The notes under the pieces: generated by a model
Seen by the model: only the letters and a program-made list of their open reading frames with translations
Database searches by the model: none
Told to the model about the DNA's origin: nothing
Source of the DNA: Lentisphaera profundi
GTDB taxonomy: Bacteria > Verrucomicrobiota > Lentisphaeria > Lentisphaerales > Lentisphaeraceae
Assembly: GCF_028728065.1 (NCBI RefSeq)
Contig: NZ_CP117811.1
Location: 2,542,001-2,606,000 of the forward strand
DNA length: 64,000 bases
Direction of reading: 5' to 3'
Position numbers and translations under genes: made by a program
Part shown: positions 52,223-61,235 of the stretch, in pieces
Layout of the letters: every line of letters starts with the position of its first letter
How positions within the stretch are numbered: position 1 is the first letter of the stretch

Positions 52223-54778
52223 TTGCTCAGCAAATACTCACTAATATTATTCATCTTTAGCTTTTCTGTTTTTGCAGAAAAAGCTGCTTTGCGTCCATAT
52301 AGACCTTCGGTCAATCTAAGAGTCGAGACTGAGGCAAAAAGTGCCCAGAGTTTTGACGCTGGTCGGAGTACCTCCGTTATTGATTTTGTTTTACAGGATG
52401 GCGCAAGGGTTAAAAAAGGTGATGTCGTACTCAGTTTCAATAGTGAAAGTACCAAGCATCGCTACGATCAAAAAGTCCACAATAAAACAGCCTCTGAACT
52501 TACCTATAAAAATAAGATATTTGAGATCAACAATAAGATTAAAGATTTAAAAAATGAAATTAAAGATCACAAAGAAGCCGTACTCACCCAAGAGGTCACT
52601 TTAAGCGCACTCCGCAACCTACCGAAAGAAGAAGATGTGAAACTCGCAAAAAGTAGCCTGCGAGTGGCTGAAGTTGACTTTGAAGCCGCACAAGAAGAAC
52701 TTGACAAAGCCAAAATTCGTTTTGACAAAAATTATATTTCTTCCGTTGAATATGCCGCCATTGAACTCAATTATAAACTCAAAGATAATAGTCTCAAACA
52801 GCAACAAGCACTACTCTCCGTCACTCAAGAGAAGGCAGACCCGAGGTTAGTAAAAAAAGCAGAACTCAAACTTGAGAATTTGAGCCTCCAATATGAATTT
52901 TCGCAAAAAAGTTTATCGGACTCAATTAAAATTGCCGAATCAAAAATCAAAAAACAAGAAAAATACCTTGATAAACTTGATAAGGATATAGAAAAATATA
53001 AGGAACGCTTAGAAAACTTAGTCCAAAAAGCCGAGGTCGACGGTTTTGTGAAATATGCCTCTATTTCCACTCCGATTGAAGCTGGTAGCACGATTTATTG
53101 GGGTCAAACTCTAGCCTCTATTCCCGACCTTCGTTCCACTTATTTCTCTGCATATTTACCCGAAAACAAAGTTAAAAATTTTAAAGTCGGAAGTTCGGGC
53201 TATGCTCAAATCAGTGGCCGTCTTGATGAATTACTTAAAGTCAAGATTACAAAAATTTCCGCCACACCAGAAGATATTGCCTACCAAACTAAAGTCGGCT
53301 GGGGAAAAGCAGTTAAAACCACTGGTGTTAAATTTTACTTACTTACGCTCAAGACTGAGACTCTCCCTAAATGGCTACGTCCAGGAATGACGGGCATCGT
53401 AACACTCAAGGCCAAAGAAGACTCACGCCTTGCTGCTCCCGCCGCATTAGTGCATCACAAAGATAATAAGACTTATCTCGCTTATGATGGAACTATGCAC
53501 CCAGTATCAGGAGAGTTTCAAGAACAGTATTTCTTTTTCAATAATCCAGAAGAATACGCAGGTATCAACTTCCAAAAATCTGCACCTTGGCCTAAACAAG
53601 AAGATACTAAAAGTGAAGAATTTACTGGAAAATCACTTATTCTCAGCGGTGAGATGACGGCAGTTCGTGAAAACTTGGTCATTGTTCCATATATTTCAGA
53701 TAAAACGACCATTTCTTGGCTTATCCCTGAAGAAACTCGAGTCGAAGAAGGTGATGTACTCTCTCGCCTAGATGCTACCGAACTTGATGAAACACTCATT
53801 AAATCCGAAAGTACCCTTGCTGATCGTGAAGAATCCGTAGAAACCGCAAAAACAAAACTTCAAAAAACTCAAGATGAGTTCAATTTTGACAAACTGCGCC
53901 TCAACAACTCTCTTGAATCGGCACGAATCAGCAAAGATATTATTCTTAAACCTCTACTTAACAAAACACTCATCAGTAAGCGCTACAGTTACAAAGCTCT
54001 CAAACTTCAGTTAGATAATGAGCAATTCCTTTACTCTCGTCTTAAAGCTAAACCCTCTCATCTACTCTCCGCATCAGAAATGGCGAAAGCCAAGCTTTCC
54101 TATGAAGAAACCGTCCTCAAGCTCGAGAAATCAAAAATTGCTTTAGACGAAGAAGAGAAAGGTGCCAGCTCTGCGGAAATCGCAAAAGCTGAAATTGATT
54201 TTGAACTTGCTAAAGACAATATCGATCAAGTCATACAACGCATGCCCATTGATATTGAAGAAGATAAAAATTATCTTCAAAATACAGAAATCATCCTTCG
54301 TAATCACAGGACGAATCTCGATAACCTCAAGAAGGAATACGACAGTCTCGTGATCAAAGCCCCTACAAAAGGTACTGTACACTACAAAAAAATATGGTCG
54401 ACGAATGGTGTTCAAAAAGTAGAAGTTGGTACTGAAGTCCGATCATGGACACGTATACTCGCCTTACCAGAAACTGAATTCATGACGGTCAAAGTTAAAG
54501 TTCTAGAAAAATTCTTCCCCATGATACAAGAGAACTCTACTGTCAAAATCACCATCCCTTCTATTCAGGGCAAGTTCTTCACCGGCAAGCTTGGGAAACC
54601 AGGGTTTAACTTTGAACAAGAGGATGAAATTGAACAAAGTACTGACCCCTACTCTTCCCGTGAGCCCAGCGGCAAAGTCTTTGCTGTATACGAAATTAAA
54701 TTACCCTCACTCGCAAAATTTTTGATTAAACCAGGCTCCATTGCCAAAGTAGAAATACCCTTGAGCGAGGCACTATGA
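52223..54778 (+). CDS. Double-length periplasmic adaptor (membrane fusion protein) with two HlyD-like modules
   Basis: An 851-residue secreted or anchored adaptor for an efflux system. A signal peptide (about 1-18, MLSKYSLILFIFSFSVFA) leads to a first module. It has a biotinyl-lipoyl half-motif (VIDFVLQDGARVKKGDVVLSF, in part), a long helical hairpin (about 75-270), the second half-motif 'AEVDGFVKYASIST', and a beta-barrel. A second full module (about 470-850) repeats the order: 'VEEGDVLSRLDATELDETL', hairpin (about 530-710), 'IKAPTKGTVHYKKIW', barrel. One module is usual. The start is TTG at 52223. It overlaps the next adaptor gene by 4 bp (ATGA). Confidence 0.82.
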   Translation: MLSKYSLILFIFSFSVFAEKAALRPYRPSVNLRVETEAKSAQSFDAGRSTSVIDFVLQDGARVKKGDVVLSFNSESTKHRYDQKVHNKTASELTYKNKIFEINNKIKDLKNEIKDHKEAVLTQEVTLSALRNLPKEEDVKLAKSSLRVAEVDFEAAQEELDKAKIRFDKNYISSVEYAAIELNYKLKDNSLKQQQALLSVTQEKADPRLVKKAELKLENLSLQYEFSQKSLSDSIKIAESKIKKQEKYLDKLDKDIEKYKERLENLVQKAEVDGFVKYASISTPIEAGSTIYWGQTLASIPDLRSTYFSAYLPENKVKNFKVGSSGYAQISGRLDELLKVKITKISATPEDIAYQTKVGWGKAVKTTGVKFYLLTLKTETLPKWLRPGMTGIVTLKAKEDSRLAAPAALVHHKDNKTYLAYDGTMHPVSGEFQEQYFFFNNPEEYAGINFQKSAPWPKQEDTKSEEFTGKSLILSGEMTAVRENLVIVPYISDKTTISWLIPEETRVEEGDVLSRLDATELDETLIKSESTLADREESVETAKTKLQKTQDEFNFDKLRLNNSLESARISKDIILKPLLNKTLISKRYSYKALKLQLDNEQFLYSRLKAKPSHLLSASEMAKAKLSYEETVLKLEKSKIALDEEEKGASSAEIAKAEIDFELAKDNIDQVIQRMPIDIEEDKNYLQNTEIILRNHRTNLDNLKKEYDSLVIKAPTKGTVHYKKIWSTNGVQKVEVGTEVRSWTRILALPETEFMTVKVKVLEKFFPMIQENSTVKITIPSIQGKFFTGKLGKPGFNFEQEDEIEQSTDPYSSREPSGKVFAVYEIKLPSLAKFLIKPGSIAKVEIPLSEAL

Positions 54779-56196
54779 AAAAAATCATTATATTTTTAAT
54801 TTTGCTCATCACTATTGCTTTAATAATTTATCGCCCGCAAACAATGGCCTTAAAGTACGTCTCCGTACAAATGACTGAACAAGGACAAACTCTGATTGAG
54901 AACGGCAATGTGGCTCCTGCAATTAAAAAAGATGTTGTCAGTGGTAGTAGCGGTAATTTGCTCAGTATTACCGAAAATAATACCTATGTTAAAAAAGGTG
55001 AATTAATTGCCTCTATTGATAACAAACGCATGCTAGATGAAATCCGCGGGTTTGAAAATGAGGTGGCAAATTTACAGAGAGCACTCAACCTTCAAAAAAT
55101 CACTACTGAGCTCAATCTAAAAAGTTACGATGCGAGTGTGAGAACTTATCGCAACAAACTAAAAAGATCTGAGGAAATTTATAATTATGAAAAGGCTAAA
55201 CCTCATCCTCATGAAGTAAAAACTATGCAGGTAGACTTAGAACTTTCTAAACTAAAGCGTGCGGAAGCTGAACGAGTGTTAAAAATTGAAACCAAGCTCT
55301 ATGAAAAAGGCTTCATCTCTATCATGGCTTACGATAAGTATATCAAGAACCTTAAACTTGCCAAAGAAAACTTACGTCAGGTGATTACTCAAAATACTTC
55401 CTTAATGAAAGGCGTTGATCCAGATAAACTCAAAGTCCTCGATCAAAACATCCAAAATTCCCAAGTTGCCTTGGAAAAGCAAATTGAATTGCGCAAGAGA
55501 AAAGAAGCTTCATTGAAGAATCAGATTGACGAAACAAAGGCAAAAATCAACTCACTCAACACTGACCTTAAATACAAGAAAAAAATCGCTGTACAAACTC
55601 AAATCAAATCACCTTCTGAAGGCTATTTGAAAATCAAAAAAAGGCGTGACTTCAGCGCAGGCGGTATTTTCCTTGCTTACCAAGCGGGAAATAGCATTGG
55701 TCAAAACGTCATTATTGCCAATATAGTGGACCCCTCGAAAATGGAGGTCAACTGTACCGTCAATGAATCTGATTATGATAAAATTAGAGAAGGCATGGCG
55801 GTAGATATTGAATTTATAGCTTATCCTAAAAAAAATATTAAAGGCCGAGTCACTAGTATTTCTGGCCTTGGTCAAGATCGTAACACTTGGATTAAAAGCT
55901 CTGATGGTGATAGTCGTGTCTACCTCTTTGATGTCAAAATCGAGCTCAATAAAAACAACTTAAAACTCCACCCTGGAATGAGTGCCGCGGTGACTTTCAA
56001 GCTTGCAGACAAGCGCGCTTACCTCACTATCCCACGCTCAGCAATCATTCATACTGAAACTGGACTATTTGTGCAAACTCGCAATGGTCGTAAAAACATC
56101 GAAGGCCGAGTCCTTGATCACTTTAATTTCAGCATCGAAAATGGCATAAGTGAAGGAGATGAAGTTCTCCTCTATCCTGGAGGAAACCATGAGTAA
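54775..56196 (+). CDS. HlyD/MacA-like periplasmic adaptor
   Basis: A second adaptor, 473 residues, single-module. An N-terminal membrane anchor (about 3-20) precedes a lipoyl half-motif ('VSGSSGNLLSITENNTYVKK'), a long coiled-coil hairpin (about 80-265), the other half-motif 'IKSPSEGYLKIKKR', and a beta-barrel and membrane-proximal domain ending 'EGDEVLLYPGGNHE'. It couples the MacB-like permease to the TolC-like channel. It overlaps both neighbours, by 4 bp upstream and 8 bp downstream. Confidence 0.88.
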   Translation: MKKIIIFLILLITIALIIYRPQTMALKYVSVQMTEQGQTLIENGNVAPAIKKDVVSGSSGNLLSITENNTYVKKGELIASIDNKRMLDEIRGFENEVANLQRALNLQKITTELNLKSYDASVRTYRNKLKRSEEIYNYEKAKPHPHEVKTMQVDLELSKLKRAEAERVLKIETKLYEKGFISIMAYDKYIKNLKLAKENLRQVITQNTSLMKGVDPDKLKVLDQNIQNSQVALEKQIELRKRKEASLKNQIDETKAKINSLNTDLKYKKKIAVQTQIKSPSEGYLKIKKRRDFSAGGIFLAYQAGNSIGQNVIIANIVDPSKMEVNCTVNESDYDKIREGMAVDIEFIAYPKKNIKGRVTSISGLGQDRNTWIKSSDGDSRVYLFDVKIELNKNNLKLHPGMSAAVTFKLADKRAYLTIPRSAIIHTETGLFVQTRNGRKNIEGRVLDHFNFSIENGISEGDEVLLYPGGNHE

Positions 56197-58156
56197 TCAG
56201 TTAATTAAAATACGTGGACTTCAACGCCATTATCACATGGGTGAAGAAACTGTAAAAGCACTTGATGGGGTAGATTTAGATATTCAGACAGGTGAGTTTG
56301 TCATGATTATCGGAAGTTCCGGCTCTGGTAAATCTACTCTCATGCACATCCTTGGCTTACTCGACACTCCCGATGGTGGTAGCTTAGAGTATAATGGCAT
56401 TGATGTGGCCAAGATGAAGGATGAAGAACTCTCTTCATTTCGAAATCGTACCGTGGGTTTTGTTTTTCAGCAATTTAACCTCTTACCACACCTCACCATT
56501 ACAGAGAATATTGCTCTCCCCCTTGCCTATGCGGGCGGGATGAAAGACGACAATCTAGAAGTCGCAAAAGTTTACGCTTCCAAAATGGGCCTTGGTGAAC
56601 GTTTAGGGCACAAACCTACAGAGCTTTCTGGCGGTCAAAATCAACGTGTGGCTATTTCCCGTGCACTTGTTAACAACCCCGATATCCTGATGGCCGACGA
56701 ACCCACGGGTGCACTCGATTCTAAAACGGGTCAAGAAATCATGGAGATCCTGCACCAACTCAACCGCGAAGGCAAGACCATTATTATGGTTACCCACGAC
56801 CGCGAGTTAGCAGAAACTGGAACACGTAAAATAACCATGAAAGATGGTGAAGTGATTGATGATTCAGGACATTCTGTCCTTCCTCCTAACAATGATATGC
56901 CAAAAAAGCTCACAGAAAACTATGGCATACGTTTACCGCAACTTATCATGGCAGGTGTTCGCGAAGGGCTTCTCCCCCATAAAATGCGTTCATTCCTTAC
57001 CATGCTCGGCATCATCATTGGGGTGAGTTCTGTCATCTGTATGTCTTCATTTTCGCTTGGTAGTAAAAAGAAGCAAGCCGATCAAATTAGAGCTCTTGGC
57101 TCAAATTTAGTGAAGCTTACTAACCTCCCACTTAAGGACGCTGAGCTCAACCAAGCTCGCATACGTGGCTCACAGGGATTAAGTCTCAAAGATTATGAAA
57201 CTCTCATCCAGCAAGATGATATCCAAGCTTATTCTGCCGTACGAGAAACTCCTATGACCGTACTTAACGATGGCCATGCCCTGAAAGCTCGTGTTCGTGC
57301 TGTTGCTGATAATTTTCTACAGGTCAATAACCTTAAGCTTAGTGAGGGGCGTGATTTTGATCCTTTTGACCAAAACTTTGCGTCTAAAGTCTGTATTGTT
57401 GGCCCTGGAATTGCCTCTACAGTAGATTCCCCCGTCATAGGAAACACGCTCACTCTCGGTGGCATACCTTATACTATTGTGGGTATCCTCAAGAACCAGA
57501 ATATTAACCTCAAGGGTCTTGAGTCGTCTGGCTTAAAAGATTCCAGCACTGATATAATTATTCCTCTACACACGGCCTTAACCCGTATTAATCAACAAAA
57601 ATTACGCAGTCAATTAGATGAAATTCAACTTCAGGTTAAAGATGAAAATCAGCTCATTAGCTCCGGTGCTAATATTTCTAAAATCATTCAAGGACTTCAT
57701 AACGGCGTGAAAGATTTTGAAATCGTTATCCCCATTGACCTCCTTCGTCAACAAGAAGAAGCAGGAAAACTACTCGATATTTTAACAGTTATTATTTCTT
57801 CTATCTCAATGGTAGTGGGTGGCATTGGCATCATGAATATCATGCTTGCTTCTGTCCGTGAACGCGTTCGCGAGATTGGCATTCGCCGCGCGACGGGCGC
57901 ATCTCAAAACAATATCCTCATGCAATTTTTAGCTGAGTCAGTGATTCTCTCTGCAACAGGAGGTGTATTTGGTGTCTTGCTCTCCTTATTAGTGGTATTT
58001 GTAACCTGTTCAGCCTTAGATATCCCCGTTGTTTTTTCTATCCCTCTATTATTTATTTCCTTTGCTGCATCCATGTCAACCGGATTAGTTTTCGGTCTCT
58101 TTCCCGCAAAAAATGCAGCTCAACTTAACCCTGTGGAAGCCTTGAGAAGCGAATGA
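56189..58156 (+). CDS. macB: MacB-like ABC transporter, ATPase fused to permease
   Basis: A tripartite-efflux ABC exporter. The 655 residues have an N-terminal ATPase with Walker A GSSGSGKST (42-50), signature LSGGQNQR and Walker B 'ILMADEPTGALDS'. A linker leads to a first membrane helix (about 275-300), a periplasmic MacB domain (about 305-510), and three FtsX-domain helices near the C-terminus ('REIGIRRATGASQNNILMQF'). The start ATG at 56189 follows GGAGG and lies inside the previous gene's last codons. The substrate is unknown. Confidence 0.9.
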   Translation: MSNQLIKIRGLQRHYHMGEETVKALDGVDLDIQTGEFVMIIGSSGSGKSTLMHILGLLDTPDGGSLEYNGIDVAKMKDEELSSFRNRTVGFVFQQFNLLPHLTITENIALPLAYAGGMKDDNLEVAKVYASKMGLGERLGHKPTELSGGQNQRVAISRALVNNPDILMADEPTGALDSKTGQEIMEILHQLNREGKTIIMVTHDRELAETGTRKITMKDGEVIDDSGHSVLPPNNDMPKKLTENYGIRLPQLIMAGVREGLLPHKMRSFLTMLGIIIGVSSVICMSSFSLGSKKKQADQIRALGSNLVKLTNLPLKDAELNQARIRGSQGLSLKDYETLIQQDDIQAYSAVRETPMTVLNDGHALKARVRAVADNFLQVNNLKLSEGRDFDPFDQNFASKVCIVGPGIASTVDSPVIGNTLTLGGIPYTIVGILKNQNINLKGLESSGLKDSSTDIIIPLHTALTRINQQKLRSQLDEIQLQVKDENQLISSGANISKIIQGLHNGVKDFEIVIPIDLLRQQEEAGKLLDILTVIISSISMVVGGIGIMNIMLASVRERVREIGIRRATGASQNNILMQFLAESVILSATGGVFGVLLSLLVVFVTCSALDIPVVFSIPLLFISFAASMSTGLVFGLFPAKNAAQLNPVEALRSE

Positions 58157-59538
58157 AAAACTTATTATTTATCCTACTCTTTACCTGTACCCTTCATGCT
58201 CAGCAAAAAACATGGAGCATTGATACCATCATTGAATACGCTGTGAAAAATTCACAGACTATTAAAAACTCCGAGCTCAGCTTAGAAAACCGGGTTCAAA
58301 ACTCCGCCATTGCACGTTCCGCTTATGATCTAGGTATTAGTTCAACCGCGAGCTCTAAAACTGATGGTAGCTCGGATAGTCAATCCTTCCGACTCAATCA
58401 GCCTCTCCCTGCAGGTTTCGAGGCTAATGTAACTGGTGCGCACTCACAGAATGGCAATTCCGATACTGATAATACCGACCTTGCTCTCTCTATCTCAAAG
58501 CAAATACTCGGCGGAGGTAGCCTCAGTAGCTCACTCAAAAGCATTCGCAATGCACATACTGATGAACTTATTGGTCTCAACTCACTCAAGCGTTCTAAGC
58601 GTGATCTCGTCCGCGATGTTATGAATAGTTTTTATCGGCTCATCCGTATAAGCAAATCTCTCGACATTTCTCTTCGTCGTTTAGAAACTTCTAAAAAGAA
58701 TTTAGAGATGGCCATTGCCCGTGAAGATCCCTTAGATATTTCATCTGCAAAAATCAATGTCCCAAGAGATGAAATTTCAGTCATTGCAGCACGTGTCAAC
58801 TTAAAAAATGAACTTGATAATCTCCAAGTTCTTATGGGTTTAGCTCCTAAAGAAGAGTTTAAAGTCGAAACAAATTTCGAATTCTCACTCGCTAAACCCA
58901 ATAGCGCGGAAGACATGATATATGCTCAACAAAACTCAGAAGACTTTCTGAATCTTGAATTATCACGTATCAAACTCGATCGGGAACTCGAGGATAGAGA
59001 TGAAAAGAATTCAGTTGATGTCAGCCTCTTTGTTCGACATAACCTAGAGAATGACACCAACGAAAATATCAACTTAAGAGGTGATGAAGAAACTACCGTA
59101 GGGGTAAACTTAAATTGGACACTGGGCAATCGAGCCGAAATAGCTCAGCTTAAAATTGCCAAAAATAACTTGCGTGAGAATGGCTTCGATTATAAGATAT
59201 TATATAATCAGCGCCTCCAGAGTTTACGGCGCCTTGAAAGAGCACTCAACGAGCTCAATAAATCTATTCAGGTACAGATCCAAGAAATCAAATTTAATGA
59301 AGAGCAACTCGAACTTTACAAAGACCGCTGGGAAAGTGGCAAGATGGCCATTCTCGAATATCTCCGTAGTCAAAATCGTCTAGAGGACTCACGTATTCAA
59401 CTCATTAATCTTAAGACAAATTACATGGAGACACTGCAAAATTATTTATTTGATACAGGCATGTCCTACGCACCGAACCTCACCATTGTTAAAAAAGATA
59501 AGTTGACAAACTTAGATGAGATTTCAGTCTACAAATAA
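58153..59538 (+). CDS. TolC-like outer-membrane efflux protein
   Basis: A 461-residue outer-membrane factor. A signal peptide (about 1-16, MKNLLFILLFTCTLHA) is followed by two long helical and strand repeats, as in TolC: 'TIIEYAVKNSQTIKNSELSL' in the first half and a second helical region near 300-440 ('LELYKDRWESGKMAILEYLR'). Together with the adaptors and MacB it should make the full trans-envelope channel. ATGA overlap with macB. No strong terminator follows. Confidence 0.87.
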   Translation: MKNLLFILLFTCTLHAQQKTWSIDTIIEYAVKNSQTIKNSELSLENRVQNSAIARSAYDLGISSTASSKTDGSSDSQSFRLNQPLPAGFEANVTGAHSQNGNSDTDNTDLALSISKQILGGGSLSSSLKSIRNAHTDELIGLNSLKRSKRDLVRDVMNSFYRLIRISKSLDISLRRLETSKKNLEMAIAREDPLDISSAKINVPRDEISVIAARVNLKNELDNLQVLMGLAPKEEFKVETNFEFSLAKPNSAEDMIYAQQNSEDFLNLELSRIKLDRELEDRDEKNSVDVSLFVRHNLENDTNENINLRGDEETTVGVNLNWTLGNRAEIAQLKIAKNNLRENGFDYKILYNQRLQSLRRLERALNELNKSIQVQIQEIKFNEEQLELYKDRWESGKMAILEYLRSQNRLEDSRIQLINLKTNYMETLQNYLFDTGMSYAPNLTIVKKDKLTNLDEISVYK

Positions 59539-59645
59539 TCGTTTTATCCTCCGAACTCATTACGGGGCTTCTTCCCCCCCTTATGACTTTCCCACGCAGT
59601 AAGTTCGCTGAGGCTTTACCTTCTAGCATGAAAAGATCAAATTCC

Positions 59646-60428
59646 TTATAAACCATAGTTCAGATAAGCTTCTGCCATACCTGCATTGGTTTTGTTATCC
59701 AAGATTCCAACATGGCCATCGACGAAAGACACATTCATTTTTCCTTGATGCCTATCTGTTAGGACCATCGCCCCCCATGCACTACCACTTCCCAATAAGG
59801 CCCATTCTAAGATACTTGGACGATTCCCGTTTGACCAAAGTCTTGCGGTATTAGTAAATTGTACTTCTGGTTCAAAAACTGTTACTGTCTGAGAAGGATA
59901 AACCACATTGCTCAGTTCATTAGCAAAGTTCACCGTATTTTCTTGACTGTACATGGCATCATTCGTTCCAAAATTATGCTTGGCAATAAAGCCATAATAA
60001 CCTCCTAAATTTACTGAAAAAGTATCCTTCACATCGTCGTCTGCAGGACAAATAAAACCCTTCATTATACTTTCATTCAAGGTACTTTCTTCAATTGTTG
60101 CAATAGAAGTCGTATCTAGATTTACTCCCATATAAAGCGCAAGGTTTTCTATGTGCCCCACGGCTTTCCCTGCTACCATGAGAGAATTTGTAGCTTCCGC
60201 AGGATCCCATTGTCCCCCCGTCATTTTACCCCCTGGTGGCGTTTGATTATTATAATCATCCCCAAACATATATAAGGCCGTATTATACTGTTTATAATTT
60301 GAGGTACACGATGCCAATATAGCTTTTTGGCGAGCCTTGCCTAAAACGGGCATAAGTATTGAAGCTAGAATCCCGATAATGGCAATCACTACGAGTAATT
60401 CGATCAGTGTAAAAAAGTTCTTTTTCAT
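59646..60428 (-). CDS. Type II secretion/pilin-like protein with H-X9-DG motif
   Basis: A 260-residue pseudopilin-like protein. The N-terminal 'MKKNFFTLIELLVVIAIIG' is a type IV pilin cleavage/methylation signal with Glu at +5; the residue before the cleavage site is Phe, not Gly, which is common in this lineage. After the helix comes a soluble domain with four Cys, ending in 'HQGKMNVSFVDGH', the H-X9-DG signature seen in many Planctomycetes and Lentisphaerae proteins. Function is unknown; genomes of this group hold many copies. It is divergent from the sigma-factor gene. Confidence 0.88.
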   Translation of the reverse strand: MKKNFFTLIELLVVIAIIGILASILMPVLGKARQKAILASCTSNYKQYNTALYMFGDDYNNQTPPGGKMTGGQWDPAEATNSLMVAGKAVGHIENLALYMGVNLDTTSIATIEESTLNESIMKGFICPADDDVKDTFSVNLGGYYGFIAKHNFGTNDAMYSQENTVNFANELSNVVYPSQTVTVFEPEVQFTNTARLWSNGNRPSILEWALLGSGSAWGAMVLTDRHQGKMNVSFVDGHVGILDNKTNAGMAEAYLNYGL

Positions 60429-60632
60429 TTTATAATCCTTTAACTATGTTTAACTTCGTACGCTTGCGAAATATACCAAAGTGACAGAATGAGTAAAAAA
60501 AATTAAAATATCTTATAATTAAAAAATATGCGTCTCTATATATCAATCTATACCTAAGATGATTCCAAAACTATAGAATATTCAAAAAAACATTTTTCAT
60601 AACGTATTATAGATAAAGATATATGGGACAAC

Positions 60633-61235
60633 ATGAAAAACGAAAGCCTCAATACTCGCTTTACTTTACTGCAAAGACTTAGCAATCAATATGATGAAGA
60701 CTCCTGGGAAGACTTTGTCCATTATTATGAAAAGTACATTTTCATGGTCTGCTTAGGCTGCGGGTTCTCACATCACGATTCGAAAGAAATTGTCCAGTTA
60801 GTCATGCTCAAACTCTGGAAAAAACTCCCCGATTTTAATTATGATAAAAACAAACGTTTTCGCTCCTGGCTATGTCGCGTCACACGCAATACAGCTCTCG
60901 ACTACTTTCGCCAGCAGCAGCGACAAGAAAAATATCTACAAAAAGCTTTTGAGAGTGAACACTGGGCTTATTATCGCGAAGATAGTTTACCGGAAATGGA
61001 AGCTATGGCTGAACGCGAATGGCAAAACTATATCGTCAATATCGCTCTCGAAAATTTACGTTCAAAAATTTCCGACAAAATGGTTGAAGTATTTCTAGCT
61101 CTCGAAGCAGGACAATCTGCAACTGACATAGCCGAAGATATGGATTTGCCACGTAATACGGTCTATGTCTATCAAAAACGCATGCAGGCTAAATTAAGTG
61201 AAGAAGTACGTCGCTTAAGCGCCGATTTATCCTAA
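60633..61235 (+). CDS. ECF-type sigma-70 family RNA polymerase sigma factor
   Basis: A 200-residue alternative sigma factor. Region 2 ('DSKEIVQLVMLKLWKKLPDF' and 'FRSWLCRVTRNTALDYFRQQ', about 50-95) binds the -10 element and region 4 ('SATDIAEDMDLPRNTVYVYQ', about 164-183) the -35. It lacks region 3, as ECF factors do. The convergent Ser/Thr kinase overlaps it by 4 bp, and the pairing of an ECF factor with a kinase suggests control by phosphorylation. No anti-sigma gene is beside it. Confidence 0.88.
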   Translation: MKNESLNTRFTLLQRLSNQYDEDSWEDFVHYYEKYIFMVCLGCGFSHHDSKEIVQLVMLKLWKKLPDFNYDKNKRFRSWLCRVTRNTALDYFRQQQRQEKYLQKAFESEHWAYYREDSLPEMEAMAEREWQNYIVNIALENLRSKISDKMVEVFLALEAGQSATDIAEDMDLPRNTVYVYQKRMQAKLSEEVRRLSADLS

